The notes: generated by a model from the letters alone, not told the origin. A stretch of 64,000 nucleotides of DNA from CBDBGD01 sp965205235 (GCA_965205235.1 CBDBGD010000007.1:434001-498000); one strand, 5' to 3'. Counted from the stretch's first letter, positions 1 to 9,644 are shown. Program-made: numbers and translations.

Positions 1-1
1 T

Positions 2-190
2 CGATTTATGCGAGGCTCGGCCATGTGGAACCGGCGGCATGCGTACTTCTTGCTGCACGAGGAGAGTTGGGATACCCTCCATCACAGGCGTAGCAATACG
101 GAAACTGCCTTCTCCATGTTTAAGGGGAGTTCGGACAGTTGGACGGAAACCGGCCGCCGGAGGCTGAAACAGATGTCAATGCGCCTATGA
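2..190 (+). pseudogene. C-terminal remnant of a DDE transposase (IS1182/IS5-like), cut by the window edge
   Basis: The reading frame is open from the left edge and encodes a stretch with HAYFLLHEE followed by HHRRSNTETAFSMFK. This matches the usual C-terminal pattern of IS1182/IS5-type transposases (aromatic-rich HEEEF, then H-x-RSNxE-x-xFSM-I/F-K, the region around the last catalytic Glu). After FSMFK the expected continuation (phenylalanine-glycine, then a stretch ending near an Asn) appears in another frame around 120-175, so the tail looks frameshifted. The 5' part lies outside the window. It probably marks the edge of an accessory island. Family assignment is by motif recognition only. 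Confidence 0.55.
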
Positions 191-193
191 CCC

Positions 194-1558
194 CTAACCT
201 TCGCTTGCTTGCGTTGGGCTCCAAATCTGTCCCAGTTGGCGCCCTCGGCGATTACCATCCTCGACTTGGGCTATGCTATGGTTCTCAATCTGGTACTCGA
301 TTACCCGCGTGGAGACTCCGAATTCCTCCGCGAGGTCGTCCATTTCTTCTCCGTCGACGACTCTGCGAGGAATCCTCTGTTTCAAACTGGATGAAGGAGC
401 GAGGAACTCTGCAGCGAACGCCCGATTACGTTGTTGTCGCTCGGTGTGACCTCGCGTTATGAGCGCATCACTGTCAGATGAAATCGCCTCCGCAAGCGCG
501 CGGCAAAATAGGAACCGACGACTGCGTTCGCGGGCATTCCGCAGTCCAAACGAAACGCTGTTACAGTCTCCGGATGTCACTACGCCGTCTACTAGACGAA
601 CCGCGTTTAGAGGGGCCACGGGACGGGTGGCTTGCTCTAATGATTGAACGGACTCGTTCAAGGCGTCCGCCAATAGCTCCATGGTGTGTATCGGCTGGCC
701 GTCCAAACCTAGCCGCTGTCTGACCTGTCTCGCCAGATAGTAGCCAACCTCCCAGGGACGGCCAGAGTAACCTCCAAGGGACTTCGCTCCAAAGAGCGGT
801 CTTAGGCTCTTGAGCTCCAGACCGTTGGGCCTAGCTGCTTGGAGAGCGGACGCTATGGCGGAAGAATCCTTAAGGGGGGCTGCGGTGTCCATGACAGGCA
901 CTGCTTCGTCGCACAAATGTCCCAGTTCGGTAGCAAGCTGCAGGACTTGGCTTCGCCGCAACTCGTCCAAGTCGTACGGATCCCACCCTAACCCAGCAGC
1001 AGTTTCGCAAAAGCTTGTTTCCTCATTATCGGCAGTCTGGATTGCTAGCCACTCCTCTTGAAGGAACGTGTCGCGAATATCGAAGGCTGAGAGCCGCCGA
1101 ACTACCCTATCTATCAGGTCGGTACAAGCCCTACGAAACTCCTCTCTCTCGACAGACGCCTGGCCCCGTTCAAGGAATATGATCTTACTCCACGGAGATG
1201 ACGAGTTATCCCAAGTGAGGCGGGTCCGCGTGTCCGCGGACACCACTGTCAGGTCTGGGAAGGCGTAGCCTTCCGTGTTCGCGCCCAGTCTGTGGCGACG
1301 GTCAAATTCAGGGTCTGAGTTCTTTGTCGGATTCTCGAATTCGTAGGCCAGAAACCACCAGTGGGACGCGAGCCATTCTGCTAGAGGGTACAGCGGCACG
1401 TACACCGAATCGCGTACTGTCCTCGCTCGCAAGTCAAACACACGCGTGACGGCTTGGCCGTGGATGTCGATACGCAGAGACGCGAAGGTCGCAGACAACT
1501 CTGCTCCATTGATTCCTTCGCCGTCATGCCACTCTGTCTCGAAGCAAACCTCAGTCAT
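194..1558 (-). CDS. ImmA/IrrE-like protein lacking the HExxH zinc motif
   Basis: A 454-residue protein. Its C-terminal third resembles the COG2856/DUF955 (ImmA/IrrE) fold: the helix RNRAFAAEFLAP and the following EEMDDLAEEFGVSTRVIEYQIEN correspond to the conserved FAAELLMP and LA..F.VS...V..RL segments. At the place where active family members carry HExxH this protein reads FCRALAEAI, so the zinc ligands are absent. The N-terminal two thirds are unrecognised. I chose ATG at 1558 because it overlaps the stop of the upstream gene as ATGA; an upstream in-frame ATG at 1585 would overlap by 31 bp. It is the second gene of a two-gene operon next to the CRISPR array. Its role may be regulatory or as part of a toxin/immunity-like pair, which is inference. 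Confidence 0.7.
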   Translation of the reverse strand: MTEVCFETEWHDGEGINGAELSATFASLRIDIHGQAVTRVFDLRARTVRDSVYVPLYPLAEWLASHWWFLAYEFENPTKNSDPEFDRRHRLGANTEGYAFPDLTVVSADTRTRLTWDNSSSPWSKIIFLERGQASVEREEFRRACTDLIDRVVRRLSAFDIRDTFLQEEWLAIQTADNEETSFCETAAGLGWDPYDLDELRRSQVLQLATELGHLCDEAVPVMDTAAPLKDSSAIASALQAARPNGLELKSLRPLFGAKSLGGYSGRPWEVGYYLARQVRQRLGLDGQPIHTMELLADALNESVQSLEQATRPVAPLNAVRLVDGVVTSGDCNSVSFGLRNARERSRRFLFCRALAEAISSDSDALITRGHTERQQRNRAFAAEFLAPSSSLKQRIPRRVVDGEEMDDLAEEFGVSTRVIEYQIENHSIAQVEDGNRRGRQLGQIWSPTQASEG

Positions 1559-1998
1559 CTGTGCCCTTCTAGGCCAGCAGGCCACTCATCGCTCTTAAGA
1601 GGGTATCCCTTGTAGGAACCATCTCCGCGATTCACGAGTCTAGCCTCGAATACAGTGTCTCCTTCCTTATGCCAGACATAGCGCGGAAAGCCTCCCTCCC
1701 AAAGAGCACTAGTCAAGCCCTTGCGAATTGCCGTGCGCAACCATTCTGTGACCAGGGTTATGTCCCTGATGTCGCGCGGGCAAAGCGATGCGTCACCTCG
1801 TGGCCGGGGCTGGCCAGCGAAACTACGAAAGTCCTTGTGCTCCGGGCTCCCTACATATTTCACCGATACTGCTACCACTTGCAAGTCGGCCTTTGGAGGA
1901 ACGCGTATGTCGCGCTTTCTCGGTCGCCTTCGCCTTGGTGCACGCACGAGTGATCGCCCGACCTCTACGGAACTAGAACGAGCCGAGATCCAGAGCAA
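1555..1998 (-). CDS. Hypothetical protein, first gene of the IrrE-like operon
   Basis: A 147-residue basic protein of no recognised family. The N-terminus is Arg-rich (residues 15-32), and the C-terminal half contains an aromatic- and glycine-rich stretch (YVWHKEGDTVFEARLVN, then GSYKGYPLKSDEWP) that looks like a compact folded domain. The stop overlaps the start of the IrrE-like gene by ATGA, implying translational coupling and a joint function. The N-terminal start is uncertain; the first 30 residues may be untranslated. No membrane segment or signal peptide is visible. The 265 bp between this gene and the CRISPR array hold no other convincing gene. Confidence 0.55.
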   Translation of the reverse strand: MLWISARSSSVEVGRSLVRAPRRRRPRKRDIRVPPKADLQVVAVSVKYVGSPEHKDFRSFAGQPRPRGDASLCPRDIRDITLVTEWLRTAIRKGLTSALWEGGFPRYVWHKEGDTVFEARLVNRGDGSYKGYPLKSDEWPAGLEGHR

Positions 1999-2264
1999 AC
2001 GCTGCTCTCGATGAAACGGGGTTGGTCGGAGAGCATATTCTGCAATTTCCCGCCCTGTAAATGCTCAGAACTCTTCAGTAGTAACCGCACCCAATATTAC
2101 TCTCTTGTCACGGTCCAGTACAAGCATGAATCGCATGTCGAGGAGGTAAGGGCATAGATGACCCACATCGTCTGTAAACTCACGGCACAGCTACACGGAG
2201 GGTGGTACGGGAACCGACGCGGGCAACTAGACAGCCTGGGGGGTGTGTACGCCGTCCCGTCCAT

Positions 2265-4860
2265 GTTTCAATCCTCACCCACCGACGGGGGCGGGTGCAA
2301 CGGTCACGCTTGTGCGCCATAGGACGGCCAAAATCCGGGTTTCAATCCTCACCCACCGACGGGGGCGGGTGCAACGTCATTGCGCCCTCACTGGACAAGC
2401 TACAGAACAGAAGGTTTCAATCCTCACCCACCGACGGGGGCGGGTGCAACAGGGCGTGTACGTCCCATTGGAATTGCGAGCTAATCGTTTCAATCCTCAC
2501 CCACCGACGGGGGCGGGTGCAACCCTACGAGGCGCCATGACCTACAGCCGGGCCGAACTGTTTCAATCCTCACCCACCGACGGGGGCGGGTGCAACGTAG
2601 ACCCAGCGGTCGGCGTAGCGCTGAGGCTCAAGGTTTCAATCCTCACCCACCGACGGGGGCGGGTGCAACAAGGTATTCCATGAAGTCCGCTCCGGTGGTG
2701 GCGATGTTTCAATCCTCACCCACCGACGGGGGCGGGTGCAACCGCCACACGGGGCATTACACTAGCGGCGAATGGTGGTTTCAATCCTCACCCACCGACG
2801 GGGGCGGGTGCAACGATGATTCATGCACATCGTTGAATGTCTGTCCTGCGAGGTTTCAATCCTCACCCACCGACGGGGGCGGGTGCAACGATGATTCATG
2901 CACATCGTTGAATGTCTGTCCTGCGAGGTTTCAATCCTCACCCACCGACGGGGGCGGGTGCAACAAGCTCAACACGGTCCTGGTGATCACCAGCTCCGTG
3001 TTTCAATCCTCACCCACCGACGGGGGCGGGTGCAACATGGTGCGCCGCCGCCCATGGACCTGGCACAGCCGTTTCAATCCTCACCCACCGACGGGGGCGG
3101 GTGCAACGACACGTCCGCCATAAGAAGCGCCAGCACGGCGAGGTTTCAATCCTCACCCACCGACGGGGGCGGGTGCAACACCCGCGCTTGGCCGCTATGG
3201 AATCAAACTCGTCGATGTTTCAATCCTCACCCACCGACGGGGGCGGGTGCAACAAGCCAATGGCCTTCTCGTTGTTCTCAGCCCTCAGGTTTCAATCCTC
3301 ACCCACCGACGGGGGCGGGTGCAACGACCGTGGTTCGTGACGTCCTGGTGGATGCGTTGGAGTTTCAATCCTCACCCACCGACGGGGGCGGGTGCAACGT
3401 CGCCCGCCAGCGCGACGGGGTAGATCGGGCTGCTGTTTCAATCCTCACCCACCGACGGGGGCGGGTGCAACCCGGAACGCCTCCATGGGCATCAGCTTGC
3501 GGATGGTGTTTCAATCCTCACCCACCGACGGGGGCGGGTGCAACGCCGGATGGCGTCGGCCATCTGGATGTTGCGGCGGGCGTTTCAATCCTCACCCACC
3601 GACGGGGGCGGGTGCAACCGTCAAGCTGCTGAGGCCATGGGGATTGACTGGATGTTTCAATCCTCACCCACCGACGGGGGCGGGTGCAACGCGATGCTGG
3701 CCTTTGCCGCGATGTTCGCACAGGCGGTTTCAATCCTCACCCACCGACGGGGGCGGGTGCAACACTCCCGCAAAATGCGATACTGCTCAACGCGGGCGTT
3801 GTTTCAATCCTCACCCACCGACGGGGGCGGGTGCAACGCGGGGTGCAGGTAGTCTCCAACCCCGTGACCGAAGTTTCAATCCTCACCCACCGACGGGGGC
3901 GGGTGCAACGCAGTCAAAGCTCAGCCTGTCCATGGTGGTGTCGAGGTTTCAATCCTCACCCACCGACGGGGGCGGGTGCAACGTTGGTGAAGACGGGGAT
4001 GCCGTTCAGAAAGTCGAAGTTTCAATCCTCACCCACCGACGGGGGCGGGTGCAACGTATGCCGTGAGCATAGAGCGCAACGTCGTACCGGAGTTTCAATC
4101 CTCACCCACCGACGGGGGCGGGTGCAACAGGCGGATCGATAGCTATCGCCTTCAAACCCGCGAGGTTTCAATCCTCACCCACCGACGGGGGCGGGTGCAA
4201 CCATGTAGACGATGGTGGGTATCCGGCCCGGCCGTTGGAAGTTTCAATCCTCACCCACCGACGGGGGCGGGTGCAACCGCCGCGGTTGTTCCCCAGGAGC
4301 ATGCCCACGTTGTTGTTTCAATCCTCACCCACCGACGGGGGCGGGTGCAACTGTTTGGGTACCACGCCGCCGCATGGGTTACGATGTTTCAATCCTCACC
4401 CACCGACGGGGGCGGGTGCAACGCCGCACCTTCCACGCTGCATCGGGAACGCGCTTCAAGTTTCAATCCTCACCCACCGACGGGGGCGGGTGCAACCCCG
4501 ATACGAAGTGGCTGGAGTCAGCCCGGTCAGGGTGTTTCAATCCTCACCCACCGACGGGGGCGGGTGCAACGGCTTGCCGTGAATCAAGTCCTGCTCGCGG
4601 TAGGGGTTTCAATCCTCACCCACCGACGGGGGCGGGTGCAACTCCAACTCGCTGGCGGTGAGTTCATTCCAGGAGATGTTTCAATCCTCACCCACCGACG
4701 GGGGCGGGTGCAACCGGTGCGCGGAAGCTGCTATTGGTGCGGGTCCCGATGTTTCAATCCTCACCCACCGACGGGGGCGGGTGCAACCCCGAAGCCGTCA
4801 CGGTGCCGCCCGTATGCGCGAAGGTTTCAATCCTCACCCACCGACGGGGGCGGGTGCAAC
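2265..4860 (-). CRISPR. Type I-C CRISPR array, 36 repeats and 35 spacers
   Basis: Thirty-six copies of a 37-bp repeat, apparently identical, which on the plus strand begins GTTTCAATCC and ends GGCGGGTGCAAC. Spacers are 34-39 bp, mostly 35-37. First repeat 2265-2301, last repeat 4824-4860. Read on the minus strand the repeat ends in ATTGAAAC, as in I-C repeats, and folds into an 8-bp stem (CACCC/GGGTG plus an inner G-U and two C-G pairs) around a 6-nt loop. Cas genes are on the minus strand upstream of 4860, so transcription should run leftwards and new spacers enter at 4860. Spacers 2815-2852 and 2890-2927 are identical (38 bp). No decayed terminal repeat is seen at either end. Confidence 0.98.
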
Positions 4861-4975
4861 GGGGTCTTGCCTATAGAGCTAGCCACAGTTGTCCGTTTGC
4901 AGTCACCCCATCATTGTAGAGGTGCTGGTCTCCATTTGGTATCGCACTGGTGGTTCTGCCACTTTGCTAGGTACA
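4861..4975 (-). promoter_or_regulatory. Putative CRISPR leader
   Basis: The 115 bp between the cas2-proximal repeat and the hairpin after cas2 contain no gene. By position this is the leader: it precedes the array in the direction of the cas genes and should hold the pre-crRNA promoter and the Cas1-Cas2 integration signal. I could not define -35/-10 boxes with confidence. It is AT-richer than the array itself. Confidence 0.65.
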
Positions 4976-5020
4976 AGAGCGAACCTCCAAGCCGCTGGTA
5001 GATCACCGGAGGTTCGCTCT
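4976..5020 (-). terminator. Perfect 13-bp hairpin directly 3' of cas2
   Basis: AGAGCGAACCTCC at 4976-4988 is the exact reverse complement of 5008-5020, with a 19-nt loop. It starts 4 bp beyond the cas2 stop codon (5025-5027). Only a short T-run follows on the minus strand, so it may be a weak or factor-assisted terminator, or an RNA-processing/stability hairpin separating the cas mRNA from pre-crRNA. Confidence 0.6.
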
Positions 5021-5024
5021 CAAT

Positions 5025-5315
5025 CTAGACGATCAGTGGCTTGCGGATATCGAAGCGCGGCTGCCGTCCCGAGACAAATGTGTACTGGGCATGTGGCTCC
5101 CGCAGCCGATACGTACGGATACTGTCCTGCCTTTTGTCGATCGCCCTTTCCAAGTCGTAATGCAGCAACTCCACCTGCTCTGGTGCTAGGACGCACTCGA
5201 ACACAGACTTCTGGACTCGTTGCCCGTAGGCTTCGCATATCTTGGCGACTCGCCTAAGTCGAGCCTGGCCCGCAGGCGCCTCGGTCGAGACGTCGTAGAC
5301 AACGAGCAGTTCCAC
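5025..5315 (-). CDS. cas2: CRISPR-associated endonuclease Cas2
   Basis: A 96-residue protein of usual I-C Cas2 length. It opens with the ferredoxin-like first strand MELLVVYDVSTE, carrying the conserved Asp (D8), followed by RLRRVAKICEAYGQRVQKSVFEC, the family hallmark helix and second strand. Cas2 dimers bridge two Cas1 dimers during spacer integration; the complex acts on DNA at the leader-repeat junction. The gene is 9 bp downstream of cas1 and is the last gene of the cas operon, closest to the leader. Confidence 0.96.
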   Translation of the reverse strand: MELLVVYDVSTEAPAGQARLRRVAKICEAYGQRVQKSVFECVLAPEQVELLHYDLERAIDKRQDSIRTYRLREPHAQYTFVSGRQPRFDIRKPLIV

Positions 5316-5324
5316 GCGCTCCTC

Positions 5325-6353
5325 CTAGCGAGCAATGTAGGCCGGGTAGTGAGTGAGGTCACGCCGAAGATGGCGAGCAAGCAGGCGAGCCTGGACATGC
5401 GGCACAAGTCCAAGGGCAACGCTCTGACGGAGAAGGCGATGTCTGACGGTGCGCTTCTTGCGCTCCTGGTATCCTGATAGCACCTTGCGCCGTCCGTCTC
5501 CTGTTAGATGGACGGCTCCTCCCTCCCGCACATCAAAGTCGGCGGCACCGATCTGGCGGCGGTTGATTAACGTGACCGCGAACCGGTCGACGGCCAACGG
5601 ACGAAGCTCTTCCATCAGATCTAGAGCTAACGCCGGGCGTCCGGGGCGCAAGGCGTGCAGATAGCCCACCTGTGGGTCTAGTCCTACCCCTTCAAGCGCG
5701 CTGGTGCATTCCTCTCGGAGAAGAGCGTAGAGGAAGGACAGCATCGCATTGGTTCTGTCACGGGGAGGACGGCGTGATCGCCGCTCGAAGTTGAATACTT
5801 CCCCACCACTCCGGATGAGCAAGTCGAAAACACTAAAGTAGATCCTAGCTGCGTCTCCCTCCACGCCTCGAACGTAGTCTAGCCCCTCAGCCGAGTGGAT
5901 GCTCGTGAGGGAACAGGCGAGATCGTCTGCGGCTTGACGGAGGCGCTTGGACGGTTCACCGTCGGTCTCCCGCGCTCCGCGCAGGAGCACTAGTCGGCTA
6001 TTCTGGATCTTGGCGGCGACGATCTGTCGCGCAATGCAGGACGGCCAACCGGGGGTATCCAGTGCTAGATGCTGCCCGCGTCGGAGCAGAACGTTTCCTC
6101 GCAAGGGACCCTCCAAGCGTGCCTTGAACCTCCCGTTGCTACTCATGAAGCTGATAGTGCGTCCATCGTCAGCGCAGCGGTGAATGAGTGCTGGACTGAC
6201 AGCAACCGGCCCGAAGACTACGATGCTGCCAAGACGGATTAGGGGAGCACGGAGGTGCGTCTCACCCTCGATTACTACCCGCACGGCATCGTGATCCAGG
6301 TGCAGCGAAGCTCCAGCAGTCATCACATAGAGCGTGTTGAGCAACTCAAACAT
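5325..6353 (-). CDS. cas1: CRISPR-associated endonuclease Cas1, type I-C
   Basis: The integrase subunit of the adaptation complex. From the ATG at 6353 the protein is 342 residues, normal for I-C; a further 36 upstream codons are open but lie inside cas4 and do not resemble Cas1. The N-terminus LLNTLYVMTAGASLHLDHDAV is the typical beta-strand domain. The metal site appears intact: E165 in GVEGDAARIYF, H233 in YLHALRPGRP and D245/E248 in LALDLMEEL. The start overlaps the cas4 stop by 8 bp, so cas4 and cas1 are probably translationally coupled, in line with the physical Cas4-Cas1 complex known in I-C systems. Confidence 0.96.
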   Translation of the reverse strand: MFELLNTLYVMTAGASLHLDHDAVRVVIEGETHLRAPLIRLGSIVVFGPVAVSPALIHRCADDGRTISFMSSNGRFKARLEGPLRGNVLLRRGQHLALDTPGWPSCIARQIVAAKIQNSRLVLLRGARETDGEPSKRLRQAADDLACSLTSIHSAEGLDYVRGVEGDAARIYFSVFDLLIRSGGEVFNFERRSRRPPRDRTNAMLSFLYALLREECTSALEGVGLDPQVGYLHALRPGRPALALDLMEELRPLAVDRFAVTLINRRQIGAADFDVREGGAVHLTGDGRRKVLSGYQERKKRTVRHRLLRQSVALGLVPHVQARLLARHLRRDLTHYPAYIAR

Positions 6354-6996
6354 CAAACCAGCCCCGGACAGCAGAATCGTTTGCCGGTACGAACAGCGCT
6401 CCCTGATAACCGCGCACTCGCGGTACATCACCAACGACCGATGGCAGGCATGCGTTGACAAGGGAGCAGTTGTGACAGCGGCTGTCGTTCACAGGCGTCG
6501 GCAAGCGCTGCTCAGCCAACAACGTCCTCACCACTACCACGGTCGCTAGCGTACGCTCTCGGAGTACCTGGTCGATCTCTACCCGAACGCGTCGCTTTGT
6601 GCTGTGCGAGTAGAGCGCTCCAAAGGGCACGGACGCACCAAACATCTCCTCGAGGCAAAGGGCCTGTGCACAGAGTTGGAGCGCTGCGTGACCGCCCGTG
6701 ATCTTGCCGACCTTGTATTCGACCGGTATCGGTCCCCCTGGATGGACCTCAACGAGGTCAGCCCTCCCGACGATGCCATGCACATCGGACCAAATGGGCA
6801 GGGCCCGCAACTGGTGCACGCTCTTGGGCGCAGTCGCTTCGCCTAAGTCAACGCGCTCGTGGCTGAGGCGTCCTCGTACCGTGAAAACGTTTTCATCGAA
6901 GGTCTGTTCAACATGGATGAGAGCACACTGACGTGGACAGTAACTGAAATGCTCCAGCGCGGAGATGGGTACGGCTACCTGCTCACGCCCCTGCAA
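6346..6996 (-). CDS. cas4: CRISPR-associated exonuclease Cas4
   Basis: A 216-residue RecB-like nuclease with an Fe-S cluster. Cysteine C20/C24 near the N-terminus (FSYCPRQCALI) and C174, C177, C183 near the C-terminus can supply the four cluster ligands. The nuclease core shows D80 in GRADLVEV and E93-x-K95 in PVEYKVGK. Cas4 trims prespacers and helps select PAM-containing ends before integration by Cas1-Cas2. It sits 9 bp after cas7 and overlaps cas1. Confidence 0.95.
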   Translation of the reverse strand: MQGREQVAVPISALEHFSYCPRQCALIHVEQTFDENVFTVRGRLSHERVDLGEATAPKSVHQLRALPIWSDVHGIVGRADLVEVHPGGPIPVEYKVGKITGGHAALQLCAQALCLEEMFGASVPFGALYSHSTKRRVRVEIDQVLRERTLATVVVVRTLLAEQRLPTPVNDSRCHNCSLVNACLPSVVGDVPRVRGYQGALFVPANDSAVRGWFDV

Positions 6997-7005
6997 TTCA
7001 GGGGC

Positions 7006-7896
7006 TCATCCCACCAGTGTTGTCAACGTTACTCCGGTGATGCCCCCAATATTCCCCTCGGGAGGCCTTGCGACCCTGTAGTCCGTGAATGACCTCGGGG
7101 CCTCCACCTCGCTCCCAGGCGTCTCGATGAGGTCGAAGAGACGATGGGCGGCTGCGTTGCCCAGTCTGCTTTCGTGGCTGAAGACATAGAGGCCCCTGCA
7201 GGCCATCTCACCGCGGGAGGCGGAACGGTCAACGTCCCACATCATCTGGAGTGCGATCCAGAAGAGCCTGAGGTCGTCGCCGTCGACGCCTGTGCTTTCC
7301 GCGAAATGGGGGTTGAAGAAGCCGTGGGCACGATAGAGACCATAGGGGACCGTCGATTTTCGTCCCATCGTCCCGAACCTGGTCGCCTCGCCTTCAGAAT
7401 CCTCGCGATTCACATCCCCCCTGTTCTGCGCTGGGCCCACGATGCTCGAGTCGAGGGGTACAATCGGGTCAATCGACCGGGCAAAGGTGATCTGCATGGG
7501 GCCCCGCACCTGGCCGGCATTGTGCTCCTTCATGGACATCACCGCGCCGAACATGCGGACATCGTAGAACTCCTCGCACATCCATCGGCGGGCGTCGCGA
7601 GAATCAGGAGTGGAGTTGCCCCTGGCTCGCTCACCGAAGACACGAGCGCGCTGGTCCGCGAGGAACCGGCCGTGCTGCACGTACACCTTGAAGCGTCCGT
7701 CTCCATGGGCGACGTCCACGTAATCTCGCACTTTGCGCTTTATAGCGACATCTGTGACGAGCCCTTGCATCGTCTCGGGGTCGACGCGTGGCAAGTTGCC
7801 GGCGTCGGGGTCACCGTTTGGGTTGCCATCTCGCACGTCGAAGAGCAGAACGAAATCGTGGCGGCGGCCGACATCGGTGGTGATTGATTCGGACAT
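7006..7896 (-). CDS. cas7: Cascade backbone subunit Cas7 (Csd2 family)
   Basis: A 296-residue protein starting with the Csd2/Csh2-type segment DFVLLFDVRDGNPNGDPDAG and containing DVRMFGAVMSM and VRGPMQITFARSIDPI, all hallmark blocks of type I-C/I-B Cas7. It polymerises along the crRNA spacer to form the backbone of Cascade. Two base pairs separate it from cas8c. Length and termini look complete; the C-terminus PPEGNIGGITGVTLTTLVG is near the family end. Confidence 0.95.
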   Translation of the reverse strand: MSESITTDVGRRHDFVLLFDVRDGNPNGDPDAGNLPRVDPETMQGLVTDVAIKRKVRDYVDVAHGDGRFKVYVQHGRFLADQRARVFGERARGNSTPDSRDARRWMCEEFYDVRMFGAVMSMKEHNAGQVRGPMQITFARSIDPIVPLDSSIVGPAQNRGDVNREDSEGEATRFGTMGRKSTVPYGLYRAHGFFNPHFAESTGVDGDDLRLFWIALQMMWDVDRSASRGEMACRGLYVFSHESRLGNAAAHRLFDLIETPGSEVEAPRSFTDYRVARPPEGNIGGITGVTLTTLVG

Positions 7897-7898
7897 GG

Positions 7899-9644
7899 CT
7901 AGCTTTCCTCCTCCTGGGTGTCGGGGATCGTGTCTTCTCGGTCTGGAGCGTCCTTCAGGGGTCGGGTCCGGCTGAGGGCTGCCGCACGGTCATGAGCTCG
8001 CTGGTGATAGTAGCCCAGCGAGAAGAGCGCCTGCTGCTCAAGCGACAGCGTCTTTGGGAACGCTCTGATCTGCCCGCACACTTCCATAAGGCGATTCTGA
8101 AGACCGCCGCGCTTGCGGCCCTCCAGCTTTGCGAGGTGTGGCTGTGCACCCCGTAGCAACGCCCCGAATACTACTGCCGGCGTAGAGGAAGCAGCGCCGT
8201 AGAAACGGTCCACAACGGTGGCATTCACCCGTCCGAGGGCTGCATATTGCACACTCTCGATGACTGCAAGCAATCGGCCGCAGTGGTACGCGGGCTCCGG
8301 GTGTTCGGGCTCGAGGGCAACCATGTAATCCTCCTTTGGATGTTGCGCTAGGTGACTCAACAGCACGAGTTTAGTCAGAGCGGCGCGCTCCGCCGTTACA
8401 TTTCGCTCGGCGCGATTACGGCGCACGGCTTGGAAGGCGACCTCCAAGGGTACCGGCCCCCCTGCCAGGGCTACGCGAAACAGCACGCGGGGTGTGGTGA
8501 CGGGGAGGTCCCGTGTTCTCCGGACCGTCGAGACGGCGAGTGAATAGAGACCGAGTGGTCGCGGGTTGTCGCCTTCCGGGTCCTCCGCCCGTGGGTGGGT
8601 GATCCGCTGGAGCTCGAACCACCGCGCCACGCTTTCCTGGACTCTGCCCACCGTTGTGTCCATCCAGTCACGGACCACAGCGCGCCCTCCGTTGGCGGAA
8701 AAGGAGATAGCGTAGAAGGCTGTCCCTTTCTCTATACCGGCGTGTCGGGCGCTCCGAACCGAATCGAGCAATGCTCTGACCTGGGCAGGGTTCGGGTCCC
8801 GCATGAAACTACCGAAGTTGAATGCTACACGCTTCCGGGTCCAGAAGATGAAGGTCGCCCCACCGACAGCGAAGCAGCTGTTCTCGCCTGCAAGATGTTC
8901 GTTGGCTGCTCGGGTGAATCCCTCCCCGCATTCGTAGCAGGTCGGCGCTGTCTTCGACGCCTTCAGTCCATATGACTCGAATGCCTCGGAGTTGGCGGAG
9001 ACGATCGACGTACCGGAGGATTGCCCGCCTCGAATGCCCTTGATCTTCGCCTGCAGGCGGTCGAGCAGGGGCTTGCGCTCGCCACACACCAGGCACTGGC
9101 CCATGGCATCTGCGCCGGGCGTGTGCACTGAGCGCCAGAACCGCTGCACGGCCGGGAGGTCAATCGGAAGCACCTCACCATTGCCGAGGAGTACGCTGAA
9201 GGTCACCTTCAACCCATAGTCCCACTCTTCGCCCAAGTCAAGCTGTTCGACGCCGCCGCGTTCGTAGAAGCTCCTCACTGCCAGTACAGCTGGCTCCTCC
9301 GTCGCGGCCGCACAGCGCTCAAGGAGCTTGAGGTAGGAGGCATGTGCTTGCGCGGCGCGCTGCGGCTTCTTTGGATCACGGGCCCTTCCGAACGTATACT
9401 CCCCGTTGTCCGCAAGGAGCAGAGGCTTGATCCCCGCCGCTCGCTGGATCTCCGGAGCCGTGATATCCAGGCCGCGCCTTCCGCGCGGCGTGCTCGAGTC
9501 AATCCGGGAAATCGGATGCGGTGACCGGGGTCTCCCGTCGGAGTCCAGCGCCACGATATAGGCAACGGGGGTCCGGCTGTAGAGCGGAGGCGGTTGTCTG
9601 TCCATTCGCTCGTCTGCGTACTCTCTGAGCTTCGCCAGCAACAT
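7899..9644 (-). CDS. cas8c: Cascade large subunit Cas8c (Csd1)
   Basis: A 581-residue type I-C signature protein. The N-terminus (MLLAKLREYADERMDRQPPPLYSR) and the TFSVLLGNGEVLPIDLPAVQRFW block are typical of Csd1. Two C-x2-C pairs, CLVCGE and CYECGE, could bind zinc. Cas8c reads the PAM and opens the duplex; in many I-C systems an internal start also yields the small subunit Cas11c from its C-terminal part. I did not identify such a start firmly here. The ATG overlaps the cas5 stop by one base (TGATG). Intact and full length. Confidence 0.95.
   Translation of the reverse strand: MLLAKLREYADERMDRQPPPLYSRTPVAYIVALDSDGRPRSPHPISRIDSSTPRGRRGLDITAPEIQRAAGIKPLLLADNGEYTFGRARDPKKPQRAAQAHASYLKLLERCAAATEEPAVLAVRSFYERGGVEQLDLGEEWDYGLKVTFSVLLGNGEVLPIDLPAVQRFWRSVHTPGADAMGQCLVCGERKPLLDRLQAKIKGIRGGQSSGTSIVSANSEAFESYGLKASKTAPTCYECGEGFTRAANEHLAGENSCFAVGGATFIFWTRKRVAFNFGSFMRDPNPAQVRALLDSVRSARHAGIEKGTAFYAISFSANGGRAVVRDWMDTTVGRVQESVARWFELQRITHPRAEDPEGDNPRPLGLYSLAVSTVRRTRDLPVTTPRVLFRVALAGGPVPLEVAFQAVRRNRAERNVTAERAALTKLVLLSHLAQHPKEDYMVALEPEHPEPAYHCGRLLAVIESVQYAALGRVNATVVDRFYGAASSTPAVVFGALLRGAQPHLAKLEGRKRGGLQNRLMEVCGQIRAFPKTLSLEQQALFSLGYYHQRAHDRAAALSRTRPLKDAPDREDTIPDTQEEES

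Noticed and set aside
2202..5001. Many open frames with repeated FNPHPPTGAGAT / FQSSPTDGGGCN / VSILTHRRGRVQ units
   Set aside because: These are translations of the CRISPR repeat in three frames, not proteins.
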